The notes under the pieces: model-generated | Databases searched by the model: none | The model's input: only the letters and a program-made list of their open reading frames with translations | What the model was told of the DNA's origin: nothing | Translations under genes and position numbers: made by a program | In this document: in pieces, positions 60,261 to 64,000 of the stretch | Layout of the letters: each line of letters starts with the position of its first letter | Position numbering within the stretch: the stretch's first letter is position 1 | From: Archegozetes longisetosus | Taxonomy: Eukaryota > Arthropoda > Arachnida > Sarcoptiformes > Trhypochthoniidae | Direction of reading: 5' to 3' | NCBI GenBank assembly: GCA_018873245.2 | Contig: JAEMBT020000001.1 | Coordinates: forward strand, 17,920,220-17,984,219 | Length of the DNA: 64,000 nucleotides

Positions 60261-62653
60261 TTGCTATCTACTTAACTTTATTGATTCCATTAGAAATAAA
60301 TTAGTTTCTAAACAGGCGAAGTACTATCCAAACAGAAACAATTAGGAGAAGAAACAATATCATAGAATATTCATAGGATTAATTTGGAAATTGAAGAAAA
60401 CCAGTCCTTTAAGCCAATCTTTTTATTCTTTGATTTCCTTTGGGAATTGAGTAACGTTTACAGAACATCGCCTTTCTATTATATTAGCATTATGGATAAT
60501 AATCGCAAATTTAGATTAAGTATTTTGATAAATAACCATTCTATACCATTTTCTTTACTTCTATTATTCCCATTTTCTCATTTTCTCATTATAGTACAAA
60601 TACATAAGTATATGTGTTAGGTACTAACGCTTTATGTGCTAGGTACTAACGCTTTACACTTCTTTCAATCTAAGTCCATGTTTTGCTTCAAATCTGAATT
60701 TCATTAGCTCATCTCAATCTTCTGGTGGCGAAAATTTTAAATTCGATCTAAATTAAATTTCATAAAAATTCAAGCCTTTCAAAACCATTCAATTAGTTTC
60801 TGACATTAATATTAAAATTCTGTCACATTAGTTATGCATTTCTTATCAAACAAATTAAGTTCTAATAATATTAAGTCCAAACCAAACAGCCTTTGATTGC
60901 GTTTATTATAAAGTTATGAAACGGCGGGCAATGTTTTTCTATTAATCATTAAACGAGATATTTTTGTGAATATAGTACTTTAGTTTAGTCAATGTTTGAT
61001 TATTTGTTTAAAGAGTAAGTTTTTTGTCAGGAAAAGCATTTTTTGGACTAATTTAATCGAATCACTATATGTTGTATGGTTTCATTTGGTTTTCTGCGAA
61101 TGCTATTCATTATTAAAACTATGCTGTTCAATGTCTTCTTTATAATTGGCAGCAAAAGCTTCAGGCATGTTTTAAAGCTTTCCAACCAGAGATCAGACCG
61201 GAGATAATCCAACTGAGTTGCACTTCTTGGTGTTAACAAAGTCTAACTTAACAATTATTTTCAGTCCCCCTTGCCACTTACTGATCCCATAGTCTATAAG
61301 ACTTGATTTAACTACAAATGAACTGCCAAAAACCCGAAGCAAATCTGTTTTAAAAGATGTTAGTAAGTGTTGGCCATATAATTGTAAAATGAGCGCAATT
61401 TGACGCATGCGCAGAAGCCACGGCCTAATAAAGAAATAGTCTAATATACAAATTACGATAGTCCTGATTTTGCTTTTTGAGGTCATTTATGCTATGGTTA
61501 CTGATTATATGTTAAGTTTAAGCCCAAACCATTCTCAAGTGATTACCAAACTAGGTTTTCGGCTAGGATATTCTCAGAGAACATGTCTTTAGAAAAGTAT
61601 CAATCGATAAGTCTTGAGAGAATAGCAATCAAGTCTAGAAAATTGAGTTAACAAATCGACCGACGTTTTTGTTATTTTGGATCTAAAATAAACACTATGT
61701 TTGACATTTTTCACGTCAATCCCTCTTCAATGATGTTCGTCTGTTTGTTGAGAACTTTTATTTCTACAAAGTTTAGTCATTATAGCTTCACTTTATATTA
61801 TATTTGAAACTCGTCACAGTCATTAATAATTCATTAGAGATTGTTGAAAAAAATTCTTTAATGTTATCTCGGCTCAAACACAGAGCTTATAATCAGTTGC
61901 ATGCAATCAGTTTATGGACACAATGGTTAAAAAACTATTTTACAGTTCACACATAATTATCATTTTTCTGAAATAATTTTCAAACTTTGTTCTTATTAAT
62001 CTTAAAAATGGACTTGTTTTTTCAAGTTTTCAAATCTATCAAGTGAATATTGAACCCAAACATGCGACAGAGCTATAAGACGAACAAACATTGAATCTTT
62101 GACTTGAAGCCTAAGCAATTTATTAATCTGAGTGATTGAGAAGAGTCTTAAAAATGATATACTATTATTTGTTCCAACATTTATTATTTAGGTTATACTG
62201 TGGCCAATTTATATGAGCTGACATAACTATACAATTGAATATATTTCCATTTTACTCACACGTTACAATTCATTAAAAATTCACATAAATTGTTATTATT
62301 ATTATTGATTTTGTTATCGGTAAATCGATTAGTATTTACTTATTTATAGGAGGTATGAAATTGCAAGTTTAACAATTATTTTGATTCAATAGAATTAAGA
62401 GTTAAATGAATTTAAGATTGAAGTGGGAATAGTATAAAATACTCAATCATCTTGTCTTACAAGGACTTGAGTGGAGTAACAATAAAACGTTATAATCTAT
62501 CTATTTGTACACATTTAGTGTTCATTCTTATTTTATCTGATTTCGTTTATCCACTCAATAGTTTGTCAAAAGTTTTTCACTTGTTTGTGGGAAAGTATTT
62601 ATATCTTTCTTCTTCAAAACATTCTATATCAAATCTGACTTCTATGTCAATTA
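60261..62653. other. Gene-free stretch
   Basis: AT-rich. GGTACTAACGCTTTA is duplicated near 60,620 and 60,641. Minus-strand ORFs at 61,048-61,486 have mixed composition (RSATQLDYLRSDLWLESF) but no recognisable family. Confidence 0.35.
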
Positions 62654-62805
62654 TAGTAATACTTTGATTTAACCAACAATTCACATTTTCTATAATAACA
62701 CTTTACTATAACGAGGTTTTATTACAACAACATTTTACTATAAACAGGTATTAGTTGGATGTGTTGCAATCGGATGAGTGTGTTTACTATGTTGAGGTAT
62801 CACTG
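62654..62805. mobile_element. Small MITE (family 1 relative)
   Basis: 152 bp. TAGTAATACTTTGATTTAAC at the left end is inverted relative to TTACTATGTTGAGGTATCAC at the right, with ACTTTACTATAACGAGGT inside. Size and ends resemble 56,024-56,182. Confidence 0.5.
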
Positions 62806-63656
62806 CGTATAAGTTAGTATCAAATTTAAAGTTAATTTTGAATAAATTGGCACAATTTCCTATAGATTTTAAGCTGACTTGTTTGTGGATAAACAGTGCT
62901 ATTGATAATGATAATGATCACGTTCGTAGTACGAATGAGTCTAAGTTATTCAAACAAATGTTCTGTATTTTCCAAATATAATTGCTTTTCTCTTAATTCT
63001 AAACACTCAGTATTGATAGAAGAGAAAACAAATACCATAAATTCAGTTATAAACAATACTGATTTCTGTCTATTAGTCAACAAAATAGTATGGCATTATT
63101 TAGTATTAACTAGGATTTCATATAAGATGTAAGTATGATTAGTATTGAGAGTTAGTTATAATTGAGATAATTATAATACATATAGGGTTTAACAGATAAA
63201 GTAATATATAGTACAATTGATAAATCATAAATGACGTAATAAAATGATAGATGACGTAACTGAGTAATAAATAACGTAATGAAATAATAAAATAAACGAT
63301 TGGTATATAGGTCTAATAGTGATAATCACACATACAACTATCATAGATGTCAACTATAAATGAAACTATTTCACATTTACTTTACTGATAATTGATACGT
63401 TAGTTATATGACTTTATTTTTGGTAAGTTACACAGTTTATACTTTATTTAACTAAGTTGAACAATTGGTTGAGAAGTTGTTGCCTTAACATTTCTCTACT
63501 AACTAATACTGGTATTAGTATTAGATAATAGTTGAACTAAATATTGATGAAACCATAGCTAAGGTTTTATTGATATGCTTCTAAAGTATAAATATTTCTA
63601 AATTTGACTCTGTACTCTAATTTAACTTTGTTACTTATGTTTTGCTTTTAATTAAG
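62806..63656. other. Gene-free stretch
   Basis: AT-rich, with a few ATGACGTAA / AACGTAAT repeats near 63,231-63,280. No gene was recognised. Confidence 0.35.
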
Positions 63657-63757
63657 GCTAACCTAACCTAACTTAACCTAACTTAACCTAACTTAACTTA
63701 ACCTAACTTAACCTAACTTAACCTAACCTAACCTAACCTAATCTGACCTAACCTAAC
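63657..63757. repeat. (TTAGG)n / (TTAAG)n telomere-like array
   Basis: About 20 pentamers, in complementary orientation: CCTAA and CTTAA units alternate (AACCTAACTTAACCTAACTT), then four clean CCTAA units. It is the longest telomere-like tract here. Confidence 0.85.
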
Positions 63758-64000
63758 GTATCCTATAAACTAATAAAAATAAGTTAGGAAATGAGAGAAA
63801 GTAAACGTTAACAGATAGCTAATGGGAGTATGATGTAATTGGAATAGAATGATTTGGTAATAGAACGAATACGGGTTCATTGTATCAAAACTGATTTGTT
63901 AGCATATTAGCTACCAATCACATATTCATTGACCCTTATTATTAATTATGAAACATATTTGTTTGTTAGATTTATATCTTAGCAATATGTTGCTAATATT

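Noticed and set aside
61048-61486. Two overlapping minus-strand ORFs
   Set aside because: Mixed composition but overlapping frames, no recognisable domain and no splice pattern; left as unassigned DNA.
1-64000. CRISPR arrays, bacterial operons, riboswitches, rRNA genes
   Set aside because: The window is spliced nuclear eukaryotic DNA; none of the tandem repeats has spacer structure, and no rRNA or clear tRNA was found.

Overview
This is a 64 kb window of AT-rich nuclear DNA from a eukaryote, most likely an arthropod. The evidence is four spliced animal genes with GT-AG introns, and many short TTAGG-type tracts, the telomere unit typical of arthropods. An acariform mite or a similar small-intron arthropod would fit, but the sequence alone does not settle the lineage. 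All exon joins below were read by hand from splice signals, reading frame and remembered family similarity; no search was run.

Left part (1-5,634): the 5' exons of a mitochondrial MTERF3-type gene run off the left edge on the minus strand. A complete five-exon phosphatidylserine synthase 1 gene (1,759-3,889, plus) is divergent from it.

Transposon belt (5,635-21,540): a GC-richer Merlin/IS1595-like transposon (5,635-7,367); a decayed hAT-type transposase (about 8,640-9,560, minus); a large palindrome with TTAGG repeats in its loop (10,328-10,712); a second palindrome (11,415-11,553); a PIF/Harbinger element with exact TIRs and a TAA target duplication (11,712-14,400) holding a broken transposase and a broken MADF-BESS gene; a nested TIR element (16,018-18,086) containing a Tc1/mariner-like MITE (16,221-16,497); an ATTCC-rich TIR element (18,136-18,728); and a shortened, decayed duplicate of the phosphatidylserine synthase locus and its flanks (about 18,881-21,540).

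Middle (22,689-39,825): an eight-exon MBOAT1/2-type lysophospholipid acyltransferase (22,689-27,469), then a gene-poor stretch holding two rival candidate signal-peptide exons, then the nine downstream exons of an NPC1 cholesterol transporter (34,699-39,825).

Right part (39,826-64,000): about 24 kb with no recognisable complete gene. It holds a 0.68 kb near-palindrome, two families of small MITEs, TTAGG-like arrays, microsatellites and short tandem repeats, and one orphan minus-strand candidate exon (45,205-45,393).

Three of the four genes act on lipids (phosphatidylserine synthesis, lysophospholipid reacylation, sterol export from lysosomes). Nothing in the sequence shows co-regulation, so I treat this as chance neighbourhood.
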